From positions 62,001 through 126,000 of the forward strand of contig MGWH01000003.1 in NCBI GenBank assembly GCA_001800905.1: a stretch of DNA of 64,000 nucleotides. The letters are read 5' to 3'. This DNA is from Flavobacteria bacterium GWA2_35_26 (GTDB taxonomy: Bacteria > Bacteroidota > Bacteroidia > Flavobacteriales > Flavobacteriaceae). Shown here piece after piece: positions 30,436 through 40,546 of the stretch. Below the pieces are notes generated by a model. It had not been told where the DNA came from. It saw only the letters and a program-made list of their open reading frames with translations, and did not search any database. Position 1 is the stretch's first letter. Each line of letters begins with the position of its first letter. The translations under genes were made by a program, and so were the position numbers.

Positions 30436-32607
30436 TTATAAATTTTCTTTGATGAAATTAGTCATTTTTGTGTATAACTGTATTCTTGTTTTACCACCAT
30501 AAATACCATGGTTTTTATCTGGATAAATTTCAGAATCAAATTGTTTATTCGCTTGAATCAATGCTTCTATCATTTGCATCGAATTTTGAACATGCACATT
30601 ATCATCTCCCGAACCATGAATCAATAAGTATTTGCCTTTCAATTTATTCACGTGGTTGATTGGTGAATTCTCATCATAACCAGTTGCGTTTTCCTGAGGA
30701 GTTTGCATATAACGCTCGGTATAAATACTGTCATAAAAACGCCAATTAGTTACCGGAGCTACTGCAATAGCCATTTTAAAGACATCTGCCCCTTTCAAAA
30801 TACAATTAGACGCCATGAAACCTCCATAACTCCAACCCCAAATTCCGATTCTATTTTTATCTACATAAGGATAATTGCCTATCACTTTAGCCGCATCGAT
30901 TTGATCTTCTACTTCGTATTTACCCAATTCTTTTTGAGTTACTTTTTTGAAGGCAGCCCCTTTAAAACCAGTTCCACGTCCATCAACGCAAGCCACAATA
31001 TATCCTTGTTGCGCTAACATTTGGAACCAATAATCATCCGATCCGTTCCAATCGTTATTCACTTGTTGCGAACCTGGGCCTGAATATTGGTACATAAAAA
31101 CAGGGTATTTTTTGTTAGGGTCAAAATCTTTTGGTTTCAAAATCCATGCATTCAACTCGTTTCCTTTAGCTGTTTTTAAAACAAAGAATTCTTTCGCTGG
31201 TAAATCGTACCCTTTTAATTTGGTAGCCAATGCCTCGTTATTTTCAATTACTTGAACTTGAGCTCCTTTTTTAGCTTCATTCAAGGTGTAAGTTGTTGGT
31301 TGAGTAGCACTAGAGAAAGTCGTAATAAAATATTGGAAATTCGGACTAAAAGTAGCCGCGTTAGTCCCGGTAGATTTTGACAAACGTACTTTGTTTTTTC
31401 CATTTAAGTTGATGCTATATACATCTCTATTGATAGACCCATTTTCAACAGATTGGTAAAAAACCGTATTGTTTTTTTCGTCAAAACCATAATAATTGGT
31501 CACTTCCCAATTGCCTTTGGTTACTTGATTTTTTAATTTTCCGGTTTTATCATACAAGTAAATGTGATTGAAACCATCTTTTTCACTGGTCCAAATAAAG
31601 CTATTGTCTATTAAGAATGTTAAGTTATCTGTTACATCAATGTACGCTTTGTCTTTTTCGTTCAGCGCTACTTTGGTAGCTCCTGAATTACCATCTATAA
31701 ACAAAAGATCCAAATTGTCTTGATGGCGATTCAATACCTGAGCTGAAAGCACATTCGCCTCATTCGTCCATTTCATTCTAGCAATATAAAAATCAGTATA
31801 CTGAGATAGGTTTACATTCTGAGTTCCTTTGGAAGCGATATCGTAAATGTGTAATGAAACTTCTGAATTTTTCTCCCCTGCTTTTGGATATTTAAACGTT
31901 TCCACTGTTGGATACAAATCCTTTTTAAACATAGACATCGAGAATTCAGGAACTTGACTTTCGTCAAAACGAATATAGGCTACTTTTTTACTGTCTTTAC
32001 TCCAATCAAAAGCGCGTACAAACGCAAATTCTTCTTCATACACCCAGTCGGTGATTCCGTTAATCACACTGTTCTTTTTCCCATCGGAAGTGATGGCTGT
32101 AATTTGTTTGCTAGCGATATCGAATACGTACAAATTATTATCTCTTGCAAAGGCAATCTTTTTACCATCTGGCGAAAAAGTAGGCTCTTGTAATTGGAAG
32201 TCGAATACTTTGGATACTTTTTTGGTAGTTGTATCGTACAAATAATAATCCGCCGTGAACGAGTGACGGAAAATTTGATTGGTATTATTCGCAATCAAAA
32301 TTGACTTTTCATCAGGTGAAAAAGTATAACTATCTATTCCGTCAGCTAATACTATATGATTTTTTGTATCAATCAGGGTAGTTACTTTTTTCAAGGTAGC
32401 AAAATCAAATAAGTCGATTTGCATAGTTCTCGAAGCAGCATCATAATTCAATACGGTATATTGATTGGTGTTCTTCATGGACTGTAATTCGTCCATTCCT
32501 TTGGCTCTAAAAGCCCCAGAATAAATATCTTCTACAGTAATTTTTTGTTGTCCAAAAAGGGATATTGTGCATAGAAAAAACAGCACAAAGGATACGTTTA
32601 ATTTCAT
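30436..32607 (-). CDS. Dipeptidyl peptidase IV (S9 family prolyl oligopeptidase)
   Basis: DPPIV beta-propeller; catalytic 'IGIWGWSYGGFMASNCIL', 'LLIHGSGDDNVHVQNSMQMIEAL', 'YPDKNHGIYGG'. Confidence 0.96.
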   Translation of the reverse strand: MKLNVSFVLFFLCTISLFGQQKITVEDIYSGAFRAKGMDELQSMKNTNQYTVLNYDAASRTMQIDLFDFATLKKVTTLIDTKNHIVLADGIDSYTFSPDEKSILIANNTNQIFRHSFTADYYLYDTTTKKVSKVFDFQLQEPTFSPDGKKIAFARDNNLYVFDIASKQITAITSDGKKNSVINGITDWVYEEEFAFVRAFDWSKDSKKVAYIRFDESQVPEFSMSMFKKDLYPTVETFKYPKAGEKNSEVSLHIYDIASKGTQNVNLSQYTDFYIARMKWTNEANVLSAQVLNRHQDNLDLLFIDGNSGATKVALNEKDKAYIDVTDNLTFLIDNSFIWTSEKDGFNHIYLYDKTGKLKNQVTKGNWEVTNYYGFDEKNNTVFYQSVENGSINRDVYSINLNGKNKVRLSKSTGTNAATFSPNFQYFITTFSSATQPTTYTLNEAKKGAQVQVIENNEALATKLKGYDLPAKEFFVLKTAKGNELNAWILKPKDFDPNKKYPVFMYQYSGPGSQQVNNDWNGSDDYWFQMLAQQGYIVACVDGRGTGFKGAAFKKVTQKELGKYEVEDQIDAAKVIGNYPYVDKNRIGIWGWSYGGFMASNCILKGADVFKMAIAVAPVTNWRFYDSIYTERYMQTPQENATGYDENSPINHVNKLKGKYLLIHGSGDDNVHVQNSMQMIEALIQANKQFDSEIYPDKNHGIYGGKTRIQLYTKMTNFIKENL

Positions 32608-32748
32608 AGTTTTAATTTGGTTTTAACAGCCCCCAATTTTAGTGAAAATTTTACAATAATTTCACATTTGAGTTGTTAAATGTTATGGTAAATCTAGTAG
32701 TTGTATTTATTGTCGGTCTAGCAATACTATAGAAAAGGTCGAAAAGTG

Positions 32749-32756
32749 TATCTTTG
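32749..32756 (+). promoter_or_regulatory. Putative -7 box TATCTTTG upstream of HMG-CoA reductase gene
   Basis: Exact TAnnTTTG match 28 nt before ATG 32784. Confidence 0.45.
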
Positions 32757-32783
32757 TAACTGAATTATTATAATCGATTGAGA

Positions 32784-34100
32784 ATGAACCAAGCCGTAAG
32801 TGGATTTTCGAAATTATCCAAGGAAGAAAAAATAGCCTGGATTGCAAAAACTTATTTTTCTACTCCTGAAAATGCAATTCAATTATTGAAAAATTATTGG
32901 AATACCGATGAAAAAATTCAAAAACTACACGACGAGTTCATTGAAAATACGATTTCTAATTTCTACATCCCTTTGGGTGTAGCACCCAATTTTTTGATCA
33001 ACGGAAAATACAAAACCATTCCGATGGCCATCGAAGAAAGTTCGGTGGTTGCTGCCGCTTCCAAAGCGGCTAAATTTTGGTCCACACGTGGCGGATTTAC
33101 AACCCGAGTGATCAACACTGAAAAAATTGGACAAGTCCATTTTATTTTTAATGGAGCAAATGAAAAACTGAATACTTTCTTTTCGAAAATCAAGAATGAT
33201 TTGTTTACAGAAACCGAGAGCATTACCAAAAACATGCAAGCTCGCGGTGGTGGAATTCTGGATATTGTTCTTAAAGACAAAACCGATGTCATTCCGAATT
33301 ACTATCAACTTCATGTGAGTTTTGAAACCAAGGATAGTATGGGAGCCAATTTCATCAACTCTTGTTTGGAGCAGTTTGCCAAAACCTTGAAAGAAAAAGC
33401 TAGCCAAGACAACGACTTCTCGGAAACTGAAAAAGACATCCAAATTGTCATGAGCATTTTGTCTAATTATGTTCCTAATTGTATAGTGCGCGCCGAAGTA
33501 TCTTGTCCTATCGCCGACTTAAAAGAAAAACACATACCAAATCCGCAGGAGTTTGCAGAGAAATTTGTACAAGCCGTTCGCATTGCCGAAGTTGAGCCTT
33601 TCCGTGCAGTAACGCACAATAAAGGAATTATGAATGGGGTTGATGCCGTTGTTTTAGCAACCGGAAATGACTTTAGAGCGGTTGAAGCTGGAGTTCATGC
33701 TTACGCAGCACACAACGGTCAATATTCTAGTTTATCTCATGCCAAAATTGAGAATGGTATTTTTAGTTTTTGGATGGAAATTCCTTTGGCTTTGGGAACT
33801 GTAGGCGGATTGACTTCGTTACACCCTTTGGTAAAACTAGCCTTGGAAATGTTGGAAAAACCATCTGCCCAAGAGTTAATGCAAATTGTAGCTGTAGCGG
33901 GCTTAGCCCAAAACTTTGCTGCCTTGCGATCGTTGACCACAACAGGAATTCAGGATGGACATATGAAAATGCACTTGAATAATATTTTGAACCAATTTGA
34001 CGCAACTGAAGACGAACGTATTGCAGTTCGAAATCATTTCAAAAATCAAACGGTTTCACATAGCGCTGTGGTTGATTTGATGAACCAATTGAGAAACTAA
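32784..34100 (+). CDS. mvaA: Hydroxymethylglutaryl-CoA reductase (class II-like)
   Basis: 'YIPLGVAPNFLINGKYKTIPMAIEESSVVAAASKAAKFWSTRGGF', 'NKGIMNGVDAVVLATGNDFRAVEAGVHAYA', 'LALGTVGGLTSLHP'. Confidence 0.93.
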   Translation: MNQAVSGFSKLSKEEKIAWIAKTYFSTPENAIQLLKNYWNTDEKIQKLHDEFIENTISNFYIPLGVAPNFLINGKYKTIPMAIEESSVVAAASKAAKFWSTRGGFTTRVINTEKIGQVHFIFNGANEKLNTFFSKIKNDLFTETESITKNMQARGGGILDIVLKDKTDVIPNYYQLHVSFETKDSMGANFINSCLEQFAKTLKEKASQDNDFSETEKDIQIVMSILSNYVPNCIVRAEVSCPIADLKEKHIPNPQEFAEKFVQAVRIAEVEPFRAVTHNKGIMNGVDAVVLATGNDFRAVEAGVHAYAAHNGQYSSLSHAKIENGIFSFWMEIPLALGTVGGLTSLHPLVKLALEMLEKPSAQELMQIVAVAGLAQNFAALRSLTTTGIQDGHMKMHLNNILNQFDATEDERIAVRNHFKNQTVSHSAVVDLMNQLRN

Positions 34101-34106
34101 ATTAGA

Positions 34107-35021
34107 ATGCAACAGACTTTCTACAGTAACGGCAAATTGTTAATCACAGGGGAATACCTCATTTTGGACGGTGCCAAAGGATTGGCTTTGCCTACCAAAA
34201 TGGGACAAAATCTAATTGTAGAATCCACGAACACTGAAACAATTCATTGGAAAAGCTATGATGCAGATGGAAGTATTTGGTTTGAAGAAATTCTTTCGTT
34301 TGACGAAATTACAGCAACAAATTCCATTGCTCCCGAATCAGTCAAAGGTACTCTAATTAGAATTTTACAAGTGGCCAATGGAATGAATCCTGATTTGTTA
34401 ACTAATTCAAATGGATTTGTTATTACTACTCAATTGAGCTTTCCGAGAAATTGGGGATTGGGCACCTCGTCCACATTAATTAATAATATTGCGCAATGGT
34501 TTCAAATCGATGCGTTTGAATTACTCCATCAAAGTTTTGGCGGCAGCGGTTATGATATAGCTTGTGCGCAAAACAATACTCCTATTACCTACTCTATTGT
34601 AAATGGAAGTCCCAAGATAGAACAACTAACTTTCGAGCCGGAATTCGCTAAAAACATGTACTTTGTATATTTAAACCAAAAACGCAATAGTAAATCGGCC
34701 ATAGCAGAATATCATTCTAACAAAACTGCGCAATTATCAGAACATATTGAGGCAATCAATGCACTCACAAATGATTGTATAGATGCAAAAGATTTTGGAT
34801 GCTTCACTCGTATAATAGATCAACACGAAATCCTTTTAAGTACAATATTAAAAACCGAAACTGTAAAAGCCGCTTTATTCCCTGACTTTGAAGGCACTAT
34901 AAAAAGTTTAGGCGCTTGGGGAGGTGATTTTGTTTTAGTCGTTTCAAAAGAAAACCCTAGTTCTTATTTTATTGGCAAAGGATACGAAACAGTGATTCCG
35001 TATGGCGAAATGATTTTGTGA
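34107..35021 (+). CDS. GHMP kinase (mevalonate-kinase-like, GYDIA family)
   Basis: 'GKLLITGEYLILDGAKGLALPTKMGQ', 'FPRNWGLGTSSTLINNIAQW', 'HQSFGGSGYDIACAQ'. Confidence 0.88.
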   Translation: MQQTFYSNGKLLITGEYLILDGAKGLALPTKMGQNLIVESTNTETIHWKSYDADGSIWFEEILSFDEITATNSIAPESVKGTLIRILQVANGMNPDLLTNSNGFVITTQLSFPRNWGLGTSSTLINNIAQWFQIDAFELLHQSFGGSGYDIACAQNNTPITYSIVNGSPKIEQLTFEPEFAKNMYFVYLNQKRNSKSAIAEYHSNKTAQLSEHIEAINALTNDCIDAKDFGCFTRIIDQHEILLSTILKTETVKAALFPDFEGTIKSLGAWGGDFVLVVSKENPSSYFIGKGYETVIPYGEMIL

Positions 35022-35048
35022 TACTCATTCCATTTAGTATATAAAACA

Positions 35049-35077
35049 AAAAAGCCAAGACAATGTCTTGGCTTTTT
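35049..35077. terminator. Bidirectional terminator between convergent GHMP kinase and foldase genes
   Basis: AAAAAGCCAAGACA...TGTCTTGGCTTTTT. Confidence 0.9.
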
Positions 35078-35097
35078 ATATATCTATTTTTTACTAC

Positions 35098-37194
35098 TTA
35101 GTAGTTGAACTTACTTCTATTGTCTTCAATAGTAGCATTGGCTTTCAAAGCAGGAAGAATTCTACCCGCATCATTTGCCGTTTGTTGTTTTAATTTAGCT
35201 ACGTAAGCTGTATGGTTTTTCAATGCCGGTGCTTTTACAGTGCTTACATTTTTTACAACATAAACTCCAGTAACCCCTTCAATTGGTGCAGATACTTTAT
35301 TAGCTGTTAAAGCAAATGCAGTTCCTACTACTTTTGGTTCTGCTCCTACTAAACCAAACACTGGATTTTCCATTGTGATATTTGCTGCTTGTTCTACTTT
35401 AGCGCCTGCTGCTTTAGCAATTGCTTCTAATGAAGAACCAGTCATTTTTGCTTTGATTAACTCTGCTTTTTTCTTGTTTTTAAGAATTGGTTCCACATAA
35501 GCTCTTGCTTGAGCAACTGGAACAAGTCCTGAGTCATCAATTGATTTTACTCTAGCAATTACGTGACCAATATTAGCCAACTCAAAACGTTTAATGGCAC
35601 CTACTTTAGAATCGTCTTCAAAAGCCCATCTGATGATCGCTCTTTGGTTACCTAAAGAGGCGAAGTTTTCTTCCATTCCTGTAACAGTTACTGGCGAAGC
35701 CACTGTCAATTTCATGTCTTTAGCCAATTTAGCGAAATCTTTATTAGCAGCATCCATTTCAAACTGAGTTGCCTGTGTAAAGATTTTATCAGAAGTAACT
35801 TCAGATGCTTCGATTTTTTGAGCTACAGTAGCTAAACGGATACCATCTTGTTTGTCAGTAACTTTGATAATGTGAAATCCAAAAGGAGTTTCTACCAAAC
35901 CAACTTTTCCAATCGCATTTCCAAAAACGAAATCATTGAATGGTTTTACCATTTCATTTGGACCAAAATAACCTAAATCACCTCCTTGTTGAGCAGAAGA
36001 ATCATCCGAGTTAGAAAACGCTAACATCATGAAACTATCAGGATTGGTATTCACTTGAGCTAAGATAGCTTGTGCTTTTGCCAACGCTTGTTCTTTAGTT
36101 CTTTTTTCTCTTTTATTTGGCACTTGAGTACCTTCATAGCTGATTAAGATGTGACTCGCTTTTACATTCACATTGGCTCTTGTACCAAATGATTTAGAAA
36201 TACAGTAGTAATTTCCAAATTTATAAGGACCGTAAATTGCTCCTGGAGCTAAGTTGAACAATTGATCCGCATCAGTAGCTGGTAAACTTTTCTTAGCAAT
36301 ATAAGTGGAATCATAAGGAACATCTGAATTAGAATTCACGAAATCAATTGCATTTACAGCATTTCTAAAACCTGCTACAGTATCATTTTTAGCAGTTTTT
36401 GCGTTGTAAACCACTGATCCAGATAATAATGCTGTAATTTTTGCTTTCACATCTGCTTCATCTTGTGCAGAGGCTTTGTCCTCTAGCAAAACATACTCGA
36501 TTTCTCTAGATTGGTCTGCTTTGTATTTCTTTTCGTTTTTCTTCATGAAATCCACAATCTCAGCATCAGTAACTTTTACTTGACTGTCTTTGATAGTAGA
36601 ATATAAACCAGCAACGTAAGCAAAATTCACTTTGTTTGCTTCCATTTCGTATTTCAATTTTCCTTCTGCTTCAGTTGTGTACAAAGCTGCTTTTACTAAG
36701 GTATTGTACATTTGAAATTTAGCATTCAATTCAGCCGATTTCTCTCTTTCTTGTAAAAATTGAGCTTGCTCCGGATTTGCTTTGAAATATTCTTTGAATT
36801 TAGCCAAATCAAATAACCCGGCTGCATTTAAAAACATTGGATTACTTCCAATATTTTGATCTGCTTTCAATACTTCAATAAGGTGTTTCTCTCCAGCTCT
36901 TAAACCTAATTTATCGAACTCTGAAGTCAATAAGGCAATAGAAACTTCTTGATCCCAAACTTGATTTGCAGCTTGAGTAGAAGTAATTCCTTGACCACTT
37001 TTTTCTACATTACTTACTTTAACTCGAAAGTCTTCAAACGTAATATCCTTGTCATTAACAGTTCCTACATCTTTTGAATCTTGTCCAATACCACCTTTAC
37101 CAATCAAATCTTGAATGATAAATGCAAATAAAGCAAGTGCAATTGCACCAATTAATAATGCGGAACGTTTTCTAATTTTTGCTAAAACTGCCAT
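35098..37194 (-). CDS. Membrane-anchored SurA/PpiD-type peptidylprolyl isomerase
   Basis: N-terminal TM 'RSALLIGAIALALFAFIIQDLIG', parvulin domain 'VKASHILISYEG...GGDLGYFGPNEMVKPFNDFVFGNAIGKVGLVETPFGFHIIKVTD'. Start set at the internal Met 'MAVLAKIRKRSALLIG'. Confidence 0.93.
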   Translation of the reverse strand: MAVLAKIRKRSALLIGAIALALFAFIIQDLIGKGGIGQDSKDVGTVNDKDITFEDFRVKVSNVEKSGQGITSTQAANQVWDQEVSIALLTSEFDKLGLRAGEKHLIEVLKADQNIGSNPMFLNAAGLFDLAKFKEYFKANPEQAQFLQEREKSAELNAKFQMYNTLVKAALYTTEAEGKLKYEMEANKVNFAYVAGLYSTIKDSQVKVTDAEIVDFMKKNEKKYKADQSREIEYVLLEDKASAQDEADVKAKITALLSGSVVYNAKTAKNDTVAGFRNAVNAIDFVNSNSDVPYDSTYIAKKSLPATDADQLFNLAPGAIYGPYKFGNYYCISKSFGTRANVNVKASHILISYEGTQVPNKREKRTKEQALAKAQAILAQVNTNPDSFMMLAFSNSDDSSAQQGGDLGYFGPNEMVKPFNDFVFGNAIGKVGLVETPFGFHIIKVTDKQDGIRLATVAQKIEASEVTSDKIFTQATQFEMDAANKDFAKLAKDMKLTVASPVTVTGMEENFASLGNQRAIIRWAFEDDSKVGAIKRFELANIGHVIARVKSIDDSGLVPVAQARAYVEPILKNKKKAELIKAKMTGSSLEAIAKAAGAKVEQAANITMENPVFGLVGAEPKVVGTAFALTANKVSAPIEGVTGVYVVKNVSTVKAPALKNHTAYVAKLKQQTANDAGRILPALKANATIEDNRSKFNY

Positions 37195-37341
37195 TTTTAT
37201 TGTAATTAATTTTATATTCAGTTTGCGAAAATACAATTATCTAATTAATAATTATACTAGTAGCGTTTTATTTTGAAAGTTTTTTCGAATTTCTAAAAAA
37301 AAACAATCCACTAGTTCTATTTTCGGCTATTGTTCTTGTAT

Positions 37342-37545
37342 TTATTGTTCGGTTCTATTGTTTTTTCGGGCTTCAAATCGTTTCGCATAGCGTAATCTAA
37401 ATCCAAATAAAAAAATGGCTACTGCTGCGAAAAGCAAAGTTAATTGCGAATTTTCGGCAGGATTATTCCAATTTATAACCGAATCAATTATCAAATAGAT
37501 TCCTAAAATTAGGTACAAATAAGGGGTGTATTTAAGATACATCAT
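37342..37545 (-). CDS. Small two-TM membrane protein of unknown function
   Basis: 67-aa ORF with two hydrophobic helices and a basic C-terminus, 12 nt downstream of lptC in the same strand. Confidence 0.65.
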   Translation of the reverse strand: MMYLKYTPYLYLILGIYLIIDSVINWNNPAENSQLTLLFAAVAIFLFGFRLRYAKRFEARKNNRTEQ

Positions 37546-37557
37546 AAGAGTTAGGTA

Positions 37558-38127
37558 TTAGTCGGCAGAATCTACTTCGCCAGTTATTCTTTGTGAATTT
37601 ATTACTTTAAAATCTTTACTGAAATCAATTCCTTGGCCATTAGAAACACCTTTTGGGGAGCTGAATTTGTATTTACGCTCCGTAAAAAACCAAGCGTTTT
37701 TTTGATCGTAATACAATTGTTGGGTTTCAAGTATTTGACCGTCGTCAGAAACGATTTTCACTTTATCTTGCAAATCAATGATTCCAGTTTGTTTATACGA
37801 AATGGCATAATTGGAAGTCACTACTGTTTTCTTTGCGTTTTTATCAAATAAGGTAACGTGGATTCCTTTTGGGAATTCAGTAAACGGAAAATCGACTACT
37901 GCATAATCCAACATTTTCTTACTTACTAAAATTCCAGTAATTCTTCCAGAATCAGTATATTTTAAATGTACTTCATCTGCATTATTGCTGGGAACAAAAT
38001 CGGAGAAGTTGTCTTTTTGTATGTCTTTAAGATTGCTTTCACATCCCACAAGTATTCCTATTACAAAAAACACAACGAGAAAGTTGCACCTTTTTTTATT
38101 GGAGAATACTTTGATTCGATCTAACAC
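37558..38127 (-). CDS. lptC: LPS export ABC transporter periplasmic protein LptC
   Basis: 'VGCESNLKDIQ', 'YTDSGRITGILVSKKMLDYA...FPKGIHVTLFDKNAKKTVVTSNYAISYKQTGIIDLQDKVKIVSDDGQILETQQLYYDQKNAWFFTERKY'. Confidence 0.88.
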   Translation of the reverse strand: MLDRIKVFSNKKRCNFLVVFFVIGILVGCESNLKDIQKDNFSDFVPSNNADEVHLKYTDSGRITGILVSKKMLDYAVVDFPFTEFPKGIHVTLFDKNAKKTVVTSNYAISYKQTGIIDLQDKVKIVSDDGQILETQQLYYDQKNAWFFTERKYKFSSPKGVSNGQGIDFSKDFKVINSQRITGEVDSAD

Positions 38128-38147
38128 AATAAAAAGAAATTAAATAG

Positions 38148-39398
38148 TTAGTTGAATTTTCTTTTTTCAAACCATTTGTCGTTTAAAGACAAACTTAAAC
38201 TGAAATTAGCATAATTCTCTTGCACTAAATTCGAGGTAGTAGTCCCTTTTTTTCCTAACTCAAATCCAAGATTTACATTAGAAAAAGAACCCGTAACTGG
38301 AAAACCAACTCCTAAAGTTAAACCTACATCATTAATGAATTGTGAATTAACTACTAAACCCGTTTTTTCAAATTTAAGACCTCCTCTATACACTAATCGT
38401 TTAGTGTAAGTTGTAAAAGAATTATAATTAGGGATAAAATAACCTCCTAAACTAATTTTTTGATATTTTTCGAATGAAACATTAGAGAATGAATTGTAAG
38501 TGTTTCTCCATTGACCCGCATCTCTTGTACTAAATTGCGCACCCAGCAACCATTTTTTAGATTCGCCAAAACCAAGTCCAAAAGTTAGTTTACTAGGAGT
38601 AATTATAGATCCCGTTTCAACCACATCATCAGCAGCATCTACAACCGATGTATTGAAATCACCATCAATTAATACTGTAGCTATATTACTAGTATTATCT
38701 GAAGTTAAAGTGTTTTCTAATGAATAATTCAGACTAGTATACAAATTCAATTTAGTGCTGATTTTTGACTGATACATCAATCCTGCATTAAAATTAAAAC
38801 CCGATAAAACAGCGCTATTCATTTCGCGGGTTCCAACAGGAATTGTCGACAAAAATTCTAAACTTGATGTTTCTATCTTTCCAAAGTTATAATGCATATC
38901 TGCCCCTAAACTTAACGAAGGTGTAATTTTATAACCAACACCTATGAATACTTTATTTAAACCTCCTGTACCATTAAATCGTCTACTATTTTGACTTACA
39001 TCCGTTGCAATTGATTCTACTTTATAACCTACAGATGAATACGGTATCAATCCAAAACCAAATCCTAATTTGCCCATTGGCAAACCAACTGCTAGATAAT
39101 CTAAAGTGGATCTTTGGGTGCTTGCCGATTGAGTTGATGATTTAAGTTTATTTGTAGCATAAGTTCCACCAACTGACAAAACAGTCAATTTAAGATTGGC
39201 AAAACTTGCAGGGTTATCTAAATTAAGATGGATACTATCTTGCTCTACACCAATTCCTGCCATAGCTCGCATTTCAGCAGTCCCTTTATATCTTACATCT
39301 CCAATTCCAAAATAAGAATACGGTGAAGATGTACCTTCTTGTGCAAAAGATACTAGTGAAAACAACAAATAACCGCTTAGTATAAATTTTTTAATCAT
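38148..39398 (-). CDS. Outer membrane beta-barrel protein of unknown function (FadL-like fold possible)
   Basis: Signal peptide, 'GTSSPYSYFGIGDVRYKGTAEMRAMAGIGVEQDSIHLNLDNPASFANL', alternating beta strands. Confidence 0.8.
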   Translation of the reverse strand: MIKKFILSGYLLFSLVSFAQEGTSSPYSYFGIGDVRYKGTAEMRAMAGIGVEQDSIHLNLDNPASFANLKLTVLSVGGTYATNKLKSSTQSASTQRSTLDYLAVGLPMGKLGFGFGLIPYSSVGYKVESIATDVSQNSRRFNGTGGLNKVFIGVGYKITPSLSLGADMHYNFGKIETSSLEFLSTIPVGTREMNSAVLSGFNFNAGLMYQSKISTKLNLYTSLNYSLENTLTSDNTSNIATVLIDGDFNTSVVDAADDVVETGSIITPSKLTFGLGFGESKKWLLGAQFSTRDAGQWRNTYNSFSNVSFEKYQKISLGGYFIPNYNSFTTYTKRLVYRGGLKFEKTGLVVNSQFINDVGLTLGVGFPVTGSFSNVNLGFELGKKGTTTSNLVQENYANFSLSLSLNDKWFEKRKFN

Positions 39399-40125
39399 TT
39401 TTGATTTTATATTGAAAGGTTTGATTCAAACTCTCTAAAAGAAAATTTGAATTGGCAAATATGGTATTTTTTAATCGTTTAGCCAAAAATTCTGCGTCTC
39501 CGCCCGTTAAAATTATGATAAAATTTGGGTAGCGGGTTCGGTATTCTTCAATGAAGCCATCTATTTCGTGAGCCAATCCATTGACTACACCAGAGTGAAT
39601 AGAATTAGCCGTTGAATTTCCTATAAAATAATCCGGGCATTCCGAATCTAAAAGGGGTAGCGCAGCGGTATAATTATGAAGTGATTGGTATCGCAAACGC
39701 AATCCAGGAGAAATTGCACCACCTAAATATACGTCATCTTGACTAATGAAATCGTAGGTAACACAAGTACCGGCATCAATAACTAACCTATTTTGATTTG
39801 GATAACGCAAGGTAGCTCCAGTTGCCAAAACCATCCGATCAATTCCTAAAGTATTCGGTGTAGCATAGGCATTCAAAAAAGGAAATGCATCAGAGTGGGA
39901 TACGAAATGGATAGTAATCCTATTGGAAAATGCTAAAAAGTCATTTTTGTCAAAATTCCCCACATTGGCTACTACCAAATCGGAAGTGTTGGGGTATTTT
40001 AATAAAATACTTTCAATTGCATTTTGCATTGCTCTTGGCTCAGTATGAAATTGCTCAATTAAGGTATCGTTCTCAAAAACAGCACCTTTAATTCGGGTAT
40101 TCCCAACATCAATAGTTAGAATCAT
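39391..40125 (-). CDS. coaX: Type III pantothenate kinase
   Basis: 'MILTIDVGNTRIKGAVFEND', 'TLGIDRMVLATGA', 'LVIDAGTCVTYDFI', 'YLGGAISPGLRLRYQSLH'. Confidence 0.95.
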   Translation of the reverse strand: MILTIDVGNTRIKGAVFENDTLIEQFHTEPRAMQNAIESILLKYPNTSDLVVANVGNFDKNDFLAFSNRITIHFVSHSDAFPFLNAYATPNTLGIDRMVLATGATLRYPNQNRLVIDAGTCVTYDFISQDDVYLGGAISPGLRLRYQSLHNYTAALPLLDSECPDYFIGNSTANSIHSGVVNGLAHEIDGFIEEYRTRYPNFIIILTGGDAEFLAKRLKNTIFANSNFLLESLNQTFQYKIKND

Positions 40126-40177
40126 ATTGTTTTATTTAACCCCGCGAAGGTACGAATTGATTTTTTTTAATATTTGT

Positions 40178-40208
40178 TTTGGATAAATTAAAAATGGTTC
40201 TATATTTG
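40178..40208 (+). promoter_or_regulatory. Bacteroidota-type promoter of tRNA-Phe (TTTG ... TATATTTG)
   Basis: TTTG at 40178-40181, 19-nt spacer, TATATTTG at 40201-40208, 15 nt before the tRNA. Confidence 0.75.
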
Positions 40209-40223
40209 CACCCGCATTAGCAA

Positions 40224-40296
40224 GGTACCTTAGCTCAGATGGTAGAGCAATGGACTGAAAATCCATGTGTCCCTGGTTCGATCCCTGGAGGTACCA
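40224..40296 (+). tRNA. tRNA-Phe (anticodon GAA)
   Basis: 7-bp acceptor GGTACCT/AGGTACC, anticodon arm ATGGA-CTGAAAA-TCCAT, T-arm loop GGTTCGATCC; no genome-encoded CCA. Confidence 0.97.
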
Positions 40297-40300
40297 CGAA

Positions 40301-40326
40301 ACCCACTCAAACGAGTGGGTTTTTTG
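40301..40326 (+). terminator. Terminator after tRNA-Phe
   Basis: ACCCACTC AAAC GAGTGGGT TTTTTG. Confidence 0.92.
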
Positions 40327-40505
40327 TTTTTATACCTTTAGCAAAATTATGTATAGCTCAATATGCTATCCTAGTACTTATACGTAGCTTCATTTAATTT
40401 TACCTTATTCAATTTTTAGATTTCCCTAGCAATCATTCACTATTTTTCCAATAAATATAAAGAATTTGTAATTTTTATTGAATTTTATTGTGTATTTACA
40501 TTACG

Positions 40506-40513
40506 TATATTTG
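40506..40513 (+). promoter_or_regulatory. Putative -7 box TATATTTG upstream of the zinc-ribbon/HTH gene
   Basis: Exact TAnnTTTG match; lies inside the ORF-track N-terminal extension and favours ATG 40547. Confidence 0.55.
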
Positions 40514-40546
40514 CTAATTTATTATATTTATGCAAAATTTATATAT

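Noticed and set aside
32925-33443. 172-aa minus-strand ORF antisense to HMG-CoA reductase
   Set aside because: The opposite strand encodes a well-conserved enzyme; the antisense translation has no recognisable domain and low-complexity Phe/Ser runs typical of chance shadow ORFs.
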